A stretch of DNA of 64,000 nt from Spirometra erinaceieuropaei (Eukaryota; Platyhelminthes; Cestoda; Diphyllobothriidea; Diphyllobothriidae). The notes beneath the pieces are model-generated. The model ran no database searches, had not been told where the DNA came from, and worked only from the letters and a program-made list of their open reading frames with translations. The stretch is from assembly GCA_902702965.1 (NCBI GenBank), contig CACRXP010000048.1, forward strand, positions 1,321,810 to 1,385,809, written 5' to 3'. Each line of letters begins with the position of its first letter. The first letter of the stretch is position 1. Of this stretch, positions 1 through 12,100 are shown piece by piece. Both the position numbers and the translations under genes were made by a program.

Positions 1-540
1 GACAGTGTTAGTTCAAAGGACTTAATGTTGGGTTGGTACCCTCCAAGACCAACCGCAGTCGAGTTCCCTCTGGAGTGAACTATATTATGAGATAGTGAAG
101 CCGTAAAGGACGTCACATGTAATTCGCTCAACATGACAATAGGGACTTAGAATTCTGTCCGTATCCTCGACACTTTCAAGTTGTTCAACACAGGGAAATT
201 TTTCTTTGCCAAAAAAATGGTTTCAGCTCGGAACGGTCTCTCTGCGGATGCCGTTATATCTGCACCATGTAGATTTTTAAAAGAGACTGAACCAATATAG
301 TATTATACCGAACAATACCATCCGTTCGATGTCATCTTGACGTGTAGTATGACACTGCAAAAACTTCCTCGCATACTGCATCCAACCTTACGTTGCAAAT
401 AGGGTACTGGAAAGCAAACATCTGTTTCTGTCAATAAACTGAATTCCCCTGATCAGAACTCCAACGCCCAAACTAACGTCAACAGACCTTCCGCATACAG
501 ATCGACCTAAAGGCTTAACTCAGGATTTCGTGTATTATGA
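1..540. other. No recognisable gene
   Basis: Both strands hold only short open frames, and I recognise no exon, RNA gene or known repeat here. It could contain upstream NSUN5 introns or intergenic DNA. Confidence 0.4.
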
Positions 541-830
541 ACAAGGCAACTCCATCCACTGCCTCAGACAATAACTCCCCCGACACCACTAAAACAACCC
601 ATTCAAGTCAAATATAAGAACCACGACCACAGCCTCCTACCACTGTCAACATCGTCCCCGACGCACCGCCGAATTTAGCCTGTCCCCATTGCGACCACTT
701 CTGCACATCACGCATGGTCTTGATCGGCCATTTACGAATCCATCTCACAAGGACTGGTGAATAGGCGTATGAGATACGTAGATACACTTTCCGTGCGCGC
801 CTCAGCTGCCCAAATGGTCTCCAGACATTA
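541..830 (+). mobile_element. Non-LTR retroelement relic with C2H2 zinc-finger segment
   Basis: A Thr/Pro/Ser-rich reading frame runs into a C2H2-like unit, CPHCDHFC...HLRIH, at about 672-750, followed by a stop and then a degraded second unit. The same finger-plus-linker layout recurs on the minus strand near 22.05 kb and 59.3-59.6 kb. From memory, tapeworm non-LTR retrotransposons carry tandem CPHC-type fingers followed by GHLRIH. This copy has in-frame stops and is a dead fragment. It could instead be a relic of a host zinc-finger gene, but its repetition in the window argues for a transposable element. Confidence 0.5.
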
Positions 831-3800
831 ATTTGCTAAAGAAAATCGCCATATTAAAAACCCAATCACGCAACTAGTCTGCACATCCCCAGACAACGCA
901 TGAAATCGATTCACATTGCCCGACACAGACGAAATATTCAACTCTCACGGAGGCGGGAAGCTCGTTCATACGCGCAACTTGTTGTCCGGCCAGGTCGTAT
1001 TTGGCACACATAGACGAGCTCCTGCAGCTCTGCAAGTTACTACAATCACTTCCATGACAAAATAATTACAAAACTCGGGCAGTAGGTTGCTGCACTGGAA
1101 AGGAAATAAGGAGTGCGGCAATTTAGCGCGTTTCTTACTAACATGAAACTGACGAGGTCGAATCAGCCATGACATGTTAAAAGTCTTGACACGGAAGGTT
1201 ACCAAATCACTGGGTAAACCGTTCGAACACTACTAAGTAATTCGTGCACAGGTCGCTGTCCTGCGACCACCAAACCGTATGGCATACGGTGGACCTCATC
1301 GTTTGTGATCGTTGAACTGCCTACCTCACGTCGGTATGTTTTAGAGATGCGCTGAACAAAAACGAAGCAGATCAGGTGACTGAAAGCGTTAGTCGAGTAG
1401 CCCAGCTATGATCATGAATTGCGTGCTCCGGATGGCACTAAGCTTCTGTGCATGTATCTTTACTTATCCATGGGAGTCCAGTGCTGATTCTTGTGGTCAT
1501 TAGCGGCCTCCCATTTTTTGCTACCACAAGTAATCTAGGAGAGCAGACAAGTTCAGCAAAAATGCTGAGCAGCCTCTTGGTCCTCCACCGGTAAAATGAA
1601 AACAGCCCATTAATAGATATCTTTAGGCCAATCTAGATACTGGCTTTTTCGAGTACTGCGCTTTAACATCCACGGCACTGCGGGAACCAAATAAACGTAT
1701 AATTGAATATGCTGATATGGCTCGTCCTTCTCTTTGTGTTAATTATGTGTTTTTCTGCAAGCCTTTGGAAATTTCACGAGCAAAATACAATAGGTTTTGC
1801 GTTGTTTTGCATCTCATTTTGTTCTCCGCAATTAACGCCAGCTTTTTGTTTGATAATGTTTTCGATCTTCTTTCCATCAGGTTAAGCCGCCACTTTTTCG
1901 ACAGCTAATGAGTTTTCTTATGCTAACATTTCGCAATTAAGAGCCACTTTTGTACATGCCCTCAACGACTCGCTTATTCTTACTTTTCATTAACCACTCC
2001 AAGGTCAACCTGGACATCCAAACGAGGCGCCAGTCCTACTATATCAGAAGTCTTCGAATTTTTAGGTATCCAGTTCTCCCAAATATTAGTGGATACCCAT
2101 AGATTACCGCAAAACATTGCCTGCTACCATGTTCGAATTTGATCCGTTTCGATGATTTCTGCAGAAGTTGCTTCTTAAGGAAATAGGAAGTTGCCTGAAG
2201 CCCACTGCAAACTGATTTCAGGGTTGCTCCGACCTTGACTCTTTAGAGATGCAGATGTTTTTTGTTTTCTCGTTGTTGGTTTTGTGGCTGTGTCCGCCTA
2301 GCCCAGCGTGTAATGATGAATAGTCAGGCTCTCTATCAAAATGCATCCAAACTCCTCTGCGTGGTATCATCAAAAAAGACCGGACTCAAGAATGCATTTT
2401 ACTCTCTCGAAGGACCCGTAAGATTTATTTTGTTGGTTGCAGTTCGCAGAAGTCGAAGGCGCTCTTTGCCTTTGTCTCCCGTTGTCTTTCGGCACAAAAG
2501 CAACTTTTAAAAGGTTTGCGCGACACAGGGACTGTCGACGACAAAATTTTGCGGCACCAGAAGCACACAACAGACCTAACTAGACCTGCATGCAGCACAT
2601 GTATGTTGACAGTCGTGGCTTTCGACTTGAGTTGCTGCCGAAAACCGTTTGGACATCGACGGATCGCCTTACAGATCCTCAGGAAAAATACAAAACTCCC
2701 GCACGCAGCCTCCTCCCTTCGAAAGTCGATCAAACGCATTCTTAAAGAAGGTATCAATGAGCGTTTTGTCCACGTAATGTTTGGTTTTTCTCTACCAGTT
2801 TCTGTGAATACCTTTTCCGAAAGAAGTCTTTATTTCAAATTGTTGCATTAATGGGCGAACGATCATTCTTGTCTCCTGTCTACAGTTGTTTGAAGGCTGC
2901 ACTGTTTTGGGTCTAGACTTTCGTAACCGTCCCTATGTTGTTTAAAGTGATTTCGGATAGTGTTACCACATATAGAGCAAGGAGCGGACCGTGATAAAAT
3001 TGCGATGACCTTGCTGGGGTTATACTTAATTATTACCTTTACCGGACATCCAGCATGTTCGTCTTTCATTTTGAGAAATGGCCGATCGTCTCCTCGTTGT
3101 CATTAATACTCAATGACTTGTTAATGTTGCCCCAGTGATATCGCCACTCCTCATGGTCGCCTAGTGTCGCTTTTATCGTTGAAAGCACTGAGTAAACTAA
3201 CTTTCACGCTGTTTTTTTATACAGCATTACTTGAGAATGGCGTATCATCTTTGCAAAATATCCCAAAACTTAATGATATCTGCTTTTCGGGGCCGTTTAC
3301 ACTTTCTTACAGTTATTTGTCTTGTCCCTTCTTTCTACTTTGTCTAACCCCGGTAAAACATCGTTCTGACATACACAGCGGAATCTTTTTACAAAATGTT
3401 TTTGTAGAACTCATGCTTTCTGACGGTTTTAATCTCGGCGATTCGGCCCCAGCAGCCTTTTTGTTACGCGACAAGCCCGTTTTTTAAACCAATCCTCCTT
3501 TAGAAACTTCGGCGGATGAGAAAACTATGCGCTTGCCTGTCTTCGTACGCATTAACACGCTCTGTACTACAATGCAAAAAATCATCAAGCGTCTTACAAA
3601 GTCTGGTGTATATACCCTCGTCGAGTACCCAACAGAAGGAATCTCTTATCGGAAGTAACTTCTTTCACCCCTCTATCCAGGCAATATAGGTTTCTGAAGA
3701 CGGTGAGGCGCCTCAAACCAAACGAATATGTTCGAGATTTCCACTTCCCAGATCTCTTGCTTGCTTTCGGTACGGGTTCAGATCTTCACGATTGCTCCCT

Positions 3801-5395
3801 GCGGACTTCCAATAAAGTAATTATTCAGGACAAGGTGTGTTTCCGTGTTTTTGTCTAATTCTGAAATGATTATTCATTCGAAAGTAACTACCGTCTACTT
3901 TGTCTTATCGTGCCGTCAATTAATTACAACCGTAAATAGATGCTGATGTAGAAAATAGCGTCAGGGTTTCAAAGGCACCTGCGTAACCACTGTTCCCAAA
4001 TTTCTTAGCTAAATGACCCACCGGAAAGTAAGATAAAGGTTCCATACTACAATATTTGGCATGTTTTCACCGCCCTTTATCGTCGTCTACCTGCATCTAG
4101 TGTAGGAGGATTCCACAGTCACTATGTGAGCGAGAAGTATCACTGCCAAAGACTAAGAGTGCTGGTTTGTTTGTCTGCATTAGCCCGACGTAGGGAAACT
4201 AGCGACATAATTCTGTCGTTTAACTATTCGCTGTACTGTTTTAGGCACGAGCAGAAGCCCTGTCGGCCGCGACGGAAAGCGTTCCAAATCATGTCTGACT
4301 GGCCTGAGGGAGTTTACTTCCTCGTGCTGCAGGAGGGGAAAGGGAGTTGCGGCCACACAGTTCGAATTTACTCTGAATGATGGCCGTATAAAATAGGCGT
4401 GACCAGACGTAATTTGACAGGATTATCGAAAAAAATACGTTTTTGTGAGAATGATATGTTTTATTATTCGTTCAGAGACTGTTGTAGGAAAGCATATTAA
4501 AATCGTCGAGGGAGGAATTTTCAGGTTCCTTCCTATTGCGCATTTTAGGATGGGAGTTGAATGCCTTTAACTTTGACCGAATAACAGCAAATTTTTTTAG
4601 CTCAGAACCCCGTAGCAGCATGTTTTGTGTGCACACCTTCCCCTCAACAAACGTAAACAGAGTTTTGTTAATTATTGATCGACTTGTACGCAGTCCGCTG
4701 TCGTTGTCTCTCCAGAAACCGTTGGCAATGATTGGACAGACATACACTTCTTCAGTAGTTATTTTAGCTATGTGATCATCATAATGAGCGTAAAGCTTGT
4801 TGGTGGACAGTTGGCATGTCGATGTGCATTAGTTAATTCTCGTGTTTACGGGCCATTCTGCATGAACCTCCGAATGTAGAATCCTTAATGTGCTTTTAAG
4901 CAAGAAAACTTATTAAGTGCGATTACAATACCGCTTACTATTGGACATACTGTCGTGTTGCTTCATACAACGTAGTATACTGGAGTTCGTTTTATAATCT
5001 TTTTAATTGTATAAGTCTCTTCAGCCGAATTATCGCTATTTGGGTAGCCAGCATGCCCCAGAAATTGCCGATGCTTGTGTACACTTCGGTATAGTTAATC
5101 AAAAAAGTACAAAAATAATGTATTTTCCTTACGCTCGTTTTTTATTCCCTGACGTCTTCATCAAACATCTTTTTGGGGAACATTCTGGTCATTAAAAATT
5201 TCCAGCCGTGATAATTCCTGAAATTTTCGCACTACCATTCGTACGATATATTACTCTCAGGTTTATAATTGCCGCCATCACAGTGTACCCCGTGGCCTAC
5301 TGCAGTATTCTGTAAACATCAGGAGACATCTTTTCGAGATCTAGAAATACACTCATCTGTCTAGTGGAAGATGCATAACATACATATCGGAAGCT
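831..5395. other. Gene-poor stretch, nothing recognised
   Basis: About 4.5 kb with no protein family, RNA gene or obvious repeat that I can recognise. Open frames up to about 110 codons exist, but overlapping frames on both strands and low-complexity translations argue against them. The missing 5' exons of the NSUN5 gene should lie here or upstream of the window; I could not identify an RVNTLK-like exon. Confidence 0.35.
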
Positions 5396-5397
5396 TA

Positions 5398-5700
5398 TGA
5401 AGCAGGTCAGAATGACGTTACCGACAAGTACAGGGTAGACTGAAATGACCATTTCTTGCTTGTCGGCCGTCGTCCACCAGTCATAGCCAGTCTCATGGTT
5501 TACAACCTCTGGGGTTCGAAGTCGCATTGTGTTTGTTAGAAGTCCAGCATCCTTGTCCAGTCGGTTCCGATCGGGTATTTTAACAATGACAGAGGGCGCT
5601 TACCGATCGCGCACATCCTGTACGACTTCCTGCGTAACTCTAGATCGAACCTCAAAGCACAACGGAACGAGTGGGTCCCGTAACACAACCAGTGATTGTC
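5398..5700 (-). repeat. tRNA-derived SINE copy (promoter strand minus), decayed
   Basis: Matches the family best seen at 10.45-11.36 kb and 52.1-52.6 kb. It has the body motif AGAATGACGTTACCGACAAG, the B-box-like GGGTTCGAAGTC and the TTAGAAGTCCA anticodon-arm remnant. Substitutions and small gaps are frequent, so this is an old copy. The far end carries the family tail (CACAACGGAACGAGTG). Confidence 0.6.
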
Positions 5701-5805
5701 CTCTACGATACATGGATACTGTGCCGAGCTTGTCTGTTCCAACTAGTTATCTTGCACCCTTTAGAGGTGTCTGGCGATCCTAACAGAAATGTCTCGTTTG
5801 CAGGC

Positions 5806-5842
5806 GGGTCCCCTATAGCTCAGGCGGTGGAGCGCCCGACAC
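5806..5842 (+). repeat. 5' half of a tRNA-like sequence (A box only)
   Basis: CCTATAGCTCAGGCGGTGGA resembles an A box/D-arm, but no matching B box or acceptor 3' strand follows. Probably a SINE or tRNA pseudogene fragment. Confidence 0.3.
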
Positions 5843-6168
5843 AAGAATTGCTGAGGTGAATCAGCGATCAGACTTTGCTCTGGTGACACACGTTTTCTGG
5901 ATGGACTAAGGCCTCCATATTTCCCATATTCCGCAACTGAGCATGCCCGAACTGCCTAAATTAGCGGGCTGTGCTAAGCGTGTCTGTTGAGAGTATCCAA
6001 CTCTACTGGTTGAATAAGCGCTGGAGTCGGATCTGAAAAGCCATGGAGAAGGGAATGTGAACTGATTTGCACTACCCCCGGGTCGGCGTTTTAACTCCTT
6101 GCGTTGCCCCATTGGCGTAGTCTGCCCGGAAGGATTTTATTACTCTTAACCGGCCTCTGCCCTTATAG

Positions 6169-9100
6169 GCCAGTTGCATTCCGGCCATGGTGCTCCTCTC
6201 CTCTCCGTGCCTTCGCAAGGCACATCGGGTTACTGTGTTAGACGCCTGTGCTGCGCCCGGCAACAAGACCACTCTGCTCATCGCCGGTTTGTCCTCTCGG
6301 CAGTCCAGTAAAGTTATTGCCCTCGACAGAGACACAAAGCGGTAAGACTTTATTTTTTATTTCAAAATAGCTTCCAGTAATCGGTCCACATAAGCGCTTT
6401 CATTAAGCGGGGATTTTTTCTTCGCTGCTAAGATGAGGTACTTGATTCATGACTTACTCGAGGTCGTAGTTCTGCTCAGACCGCTAAGAAACTCAGAGGT
6501 GCTTCCTGATCACGTGCACTCGTTGACGACACGAAACTTCGTTCTAATTAGTTGTCTTGTGGCCAATTACGCCTCGCCGAAGGTCTACACTTGGAAGAGC
6601 GACAATTTTATGCATACACAACGTTATATTCCCTTTTGACTGCATATCCTTCTTAGTGTCACAAGTGCTGAAGTAGCTTGGTGTCAGATTGCATGCCCTA
6701 GAGGCAAAACCAATAAGTTCCTGGATACTAGACTCCAGGGATACACACCCCTTAAAAGTTGGCATTATTACGCATATGCTTTGCTCAATATATTCACAAC
6801 CTTACACCATTAACTTTCAAATGTGGTGAGCTTCATTTAACCGGCTCCTACTGGCTAAACATGTCTGGGCCGACTAAACTGCTAGCCCAATTATCCGAAG
6901 TTAGTGTGGAGAACCATTGGGTAGGGACTTTCTCAGCGTTTGTCGTTTTCACTTTGGAGATGTTGTCTGACTTCCTTTGGGCGGTACTCATTTACCTCAT
7001 AGTTCTTGCTGTCTCATCACACGGGCAATCATAGACTCGGGCATTTTAGTCTTTTTTGAAAATTTACGATAGCCATTGTTGGGCCGTTGGCCCACCATCT
7101 GGTCCAGTAGGGTATTTTTTGCTAGCCGTTGTCAGTTTCTTCCGTAGTATCTCGTCTGTCATAACATCAGTTTCAGGTGGGGGAAGGGGGAGTGCGGGAG
7201 ATGCTGCACAAGTCTGCCATCATTGTGATCCAGTTCACGTGCAAGTCATCATCCATGCCCCCACGCTGGACATTGTCGCAATCGACGGTCGGACTGTCAT
7301 GTCGACTTCCCTCAAGGGCGGTATAAATTCCTAAACCGCTCTACACCAGTCCTGGGCAATATGATCAAATTTGTTTCAGCATCACAAATAATTGAAAAGT
7401 GTGGGCTACTTAAGTAGTGTTTTGATCTCTCAGAACGATTCATACAAGCGGCTTGCAAGACCGTCAACCAAATGCCAGCATGCCACAGATCACCTGCCAA
7501 AGATCACCTGAGACTATGTCTCCTCTCAACTAACATCGTGACCCCAATTAACTTGACGGTGTTCAGTAGTGTTTCGCGAATTCCGACGCCTACTGTAGCT
7601 TTAGGAAGCTTTCACAAGCCAAGGACTTCAGATTTGTCAGGACTATTGAAGAGGCCATAAATCTACCTCCGTTTCGATCTGGCTGTCTTCGTACTTGAGC
7701 GCACGAGTTTCTTCTGCCTTTGGCACCATGTGTCCTCCCAACTATCATCGTGACCCCAATTAACTGGACGGTTGTAGCGGCTAAGCGGTGATGGTGTACG
7801 CTCAGTACTCCACAACTTCAGGCCATATCGCAGGTTGCTAGAAGCAGGACGCCATTTGGTTAGGACACGTTATTCTGTACAGAATAATGAAGGGGAAAGT
7901 TGGCAACCGGACGAGGATGCGTCCGGCGCTGCGGAGGCGGCGTCCGCGAGAGCGACGAGCCCTGTGTCACCGAAGATCGCCGCTGCAAAAGTGATGTGGC
8001 CTTCTTGCCTCTGTGCTGTCTGTTCCAAATCACGTCCGCAAAGGCGGCGTCCCGTGTGTGCACTCGTAACCAATCAGCGAAAGAGATCGCACTGATTGGC
8101 TCCGAGCCCACGCGAAGGTAGTGACAGGCCTCGCGTGGTGCAGGCAGAGAATCGCAATGAGACAAATCGAAGCCGGGCAGACGTGCGTGCCATAGCAGGC
8201 TGTCGCCAGGACGTAGGTGCAGGCGCTAGCGAGAGGCGCGACGTAGCCATTATGGCTGTCCACTACACGGTTTTCAGCAGTGTTTCAGGAATTCCGACGC
8301 CTACCGTAGCTTTACGAAGCTTTAATAAGCCAAGGACTTCAGATTTCTGAGGACTATTGAAGAGGCCCTAAATCTACCTCTGTCTTGACTTGGCCGTCTT
8401 ATTTTGAACGGGCTATTTATGAATAACGTTAGTACCTGAGCGTATGAGCTCCTTCTCCTTTTCCCTCAACAAGGTTCCAACACCTCTGCAGCAATCTTCG
8501 GTCCTGTGCCGAACTAGGAGGTCACTCACTGTCTGTTAACGGAGCCAGTGTGTTGGAAGGCGTCGCCTCCGAAAAAAACCAGCTCTGTGATATTGACGCC
8601 CGCTGTGTGGACTTCCTCAGTCTCGATCCTCAGGACCCCGCTTTCGCGGACCTGACAGCCATCCTGTTGGACCCCTCTTGCACCAGTTCCGGTCTCCACT
8701 CGCGTCGCCCCGAACTGGCCCAAGAGGGCCCTCCACCAAAGGAGCGGATAACTCGACTGTCCAATCTACAGTCTAAGCTCCTGCGGCACGCGCTCTCCTT
8801 TCCCTCCGTGCAGCTGGTTGTCTATTCAACTTGTTCAGTCTACGAAGAGGTAGAGTTCAACCCCCTCGACAGGCGACCTTCCTTATCGCGCAGCCAGTTA
8901 ACCTTCCAGCGGTAACAGAGTACTGAATTACCACTTCCGAGTTTTGGCGGACTGTATCGAGTCAGGTTTTCGGTTGGCGTCCCCTTCGTCGCATTTAGTT
9001 AAACGAAGCAGCATTAAACTCCTAGGCAAACCCTACCGCACAGGCCTTCTGCAATGGATGGTCGAAGATGGCCCTTCGATTTATTTGCAACCACTGCAGA

Positions 9101-12100
9101 CAGTCTCATTTGGACAGGCTTATTTACGCCCCACTGAAAGGATAACAGATAAAAGCGCCTAGTTTTATTCCTCTTCCTGGCAAGGACTGAATATGTAGCC
9201 TCACTGAGAAAATGGAGCAAAATGACTTTCGATGATACAGGAAGAATGTTAGTGGGGTTTTATGAGTGGGGTGGATGGAGAAGGTGCTTAAGTAAGTCTG
9301 CGGAAGGCATTGGAAATACTCGTATTTCTGTCATATGTTTGTTTTATTGCCCTAACGAGGTGCCGGTACAGACCACACAGCTTGAAAGCTACGTATTAAA
9401 GGCGCGTAAACGGGTTGAAAGCAGGTAATTTGTGGTGGTTGGTTATTGGTAGCCGGATTGGGTAAGGCACGATCCTATTCGTAACCTTACCTGTAATTAT
9501 GGCCCTAACACAACATGCCTACTTAAGTAAAATAAGTAGACGTGCTACAGTAATAAAACTGGGGGTCACATATTCAATCGTTGCCCTCTTTCCTTCACTC
9601 GCGAAGCAGAAGTGGTCGAATGCGCATTGCGGACAGATATTTTTGTCAATTGACTAACACCTTCGAGGGCTTGCGAAAACTCTGCGAGCTGCACTGCTCT
9701 TGGGGATAACTTTGCATTTACATGTTTGGACCTGTCCACTTCCCTGAAGAGCCAGTAGTCACGAGGAGTGCCTTCCTCCAGTCGGAGATGCAGCTCTAGG
9801 ATGCTTTGGCTTTTGCATCATCACCAGACAAGCTGACAGACTTAGTAGCCCTATTCAGCCGAGCTGCTGCATTCTATAGTTTAGTGTAGCTAGATGCTAG
9901 CGGGACGATATTGTCAGCATTGATCAACCGCGTCCTGGTGAAAATTCGCTATCTAAAACACGATTGGCTTTCCCAAGACTCCAGTTAGGGACGTAGTTAA
10001 GTGAGATGGACGACGGGATTAAGTCTTTTCAAACGCCTGTAAAAGGCCATTGTGTGCAAGCACTCGTGCATCGGCTAAGCAACAGTAACAGTTTATCTTA
10101 TGCCCTCTCAACTGTGCTATTGTTTCCTGCCCTAGGATGGTCTGTCAGGCTGCTTCCAGTCACTGCTGTTGGAAGGCAGCGGTGAACTGCGCGTTATTGG
10201 GGGTCCCCTTAACGGACACAGATAACGTTTGAATCTTCTCATCCACACACGCACGCATCCTCTGCCAATGGCGAGCATAGGTCTCGACAACAGGACATCT
10301 AGACAGTCGTGCTCGACGACATCCACTATGTGCCCCACGGGGCGGATGCAGCATCGGCAGTTTGCGCGTACGTTAGCTCATGGTAGGACAGACTTGCGCA
10401 GAGTCTGCTGCGCGCTCTCCTCCTTTGCCCGTTGTCCTGTCGGTTTTCGGTCGGGAATATACAATGGTAAGAGACGCTCAAACAGGGCAACGGGCTCGTG
10501 GCCCAGTGGTTAGAGGCGTGGACTTCTAACTAACAGGTCGCGAGTTCGAGCCTCGGGTGTGCCACACTTCGGGGTTGGGTATGACTGGTTGACGACGGTT
10601 AATAAGCCAGAAATGGCCATCCAGGCCTCCCTTGTCTTTGTCGGTAATACTATACTGCCTAAATCAGCATTATGCTTTGGCACTCACAGGTCGGATCATC
10701 TGTCACTTCGCCCTCGTATCCATTCCACACACAGGCAGGGGGATGTAGGCAGAATGACATTACCGACAGAGACAAGGGAGACTGGAATGGCCCTTTCTGA
10801 CTTATAAGCCGTCGTCAGCCAGTCATACCCAATCCCAAAGTGTAAAACACCCGAGGTTCAAACTCGCGACCTGTTAGTAAGAAGTCTACGCCTCTAACCA
10901 CTGGGCCATGAGCCCGTTGCCCTGTCGGTTTTCGATGGGGAATATACAATGGTAGGGGTGCTCACCTATCGTTCTGACGGAACTCACTCGTTCCGTTGTG
11001 CCTTACGGGCCCTCTCTTTCTCTCTCGAGCCCAACCAGCAGCCGCACAGCGGCGCATGATAAAGGTAGTATGTTATTGCTGACAACGACAAGGGAGACTG
11101 GAGGCGTGGACTTCTAACTAACAGGTCGCGAGTTCGAACCTCGGATGTTCCACACTTCGGGGTTGGGTATGACAGGCTGACGACGACTAATAAGCCGGAA
11201 ATGGCCATTTTAGTCTCCCTTGTCTTTGTCGGTAATGCCATTCTGCCTAGATCATGTGCCGCTGCGCGGCTGCTAATTGGGCTCAAGAGACAGCCCGCAA
11301 GGCACAACGGAACGGATGAGTTCCGTAAGAACAATCGGTGAGCGCTCCATACCACCGTGGATGGTGTCAAATCGTCCGTCTACGCGCGCGCCAAACACGG
11401 CCTGATTCCCAATACGTGCACCAGGACACCGTAAGAACAGCTTGGATCCCACATGCGTGGTAATTCGAAACCCATCTTTGCACTACTCCTGTGAAAGCTC
11501 GTTTGTCGAAAATGACGAGGACTGCCACTGCGTTCTCTGTTGTATGAAGTCTGTCTAGGATATCTACAAACTCGCGCATCAGGTAGGAGTCATGTACTCT
11601 TCTCGCACCCACGACAGATTCCAAACATGCTCAAGTGGCGGTAGGCAAAGTGGCTGACCGGGCCGAATCCACCTTTATCCATGCCGCAAACTTGGTGATC
11701 GCCAACTTCACACGAACCAGTCTTCAATAAGGAGATGTCGGATCCGACGCCGGTGAAGGTACCACGAAGGCCACACTAGGAAGCAGTCCATGTAGGCTGG
11801 CCCTGAGTAGAGCGGAGTTATGACGACAGTGGGCGACCTTCGAAGTCACGACGCGTCGTGGCCAGAATGAGGTTACTCAGATGTACTCAGAGGACACGCA
11901 GCGTTGGCCTCTCATTGTGTCTCACTAGCAGGACCGAGTCAAGTCTGTGGGATGTAAAATCATACTGTCTGGTTAGTAATTCACATTTGTTACTCGTATA
12001 CTGTCCCGTACCTCCTATTCAACTGGCAGACAGCACTCCGACATCCTTCCATTTCAATTCTTTTCGATATGATGTTCGGTCCTTCTCATACCGACCCGGG

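Larger units (their letters stand above)
6342..8548 (+). other. NSUN5 intron (2.2 kb) with repeats
   Basis: Lies between the DACAAPGNKT exon and the DPSC exon. Apart from the repeats listed separately I see no coding sequence. Short open frames of up to about 100 codons at 7.8-8.3 kb overlap each other on both strands and are not believable genes. Confidence 0.6.

Noticed and set aside
7835..8350. Cluster of 70-100 codon frames on both strands
   Set aside because: Overlapping frames in a GC-rich stretch with no family resemblance and no splice context; explained by composition.
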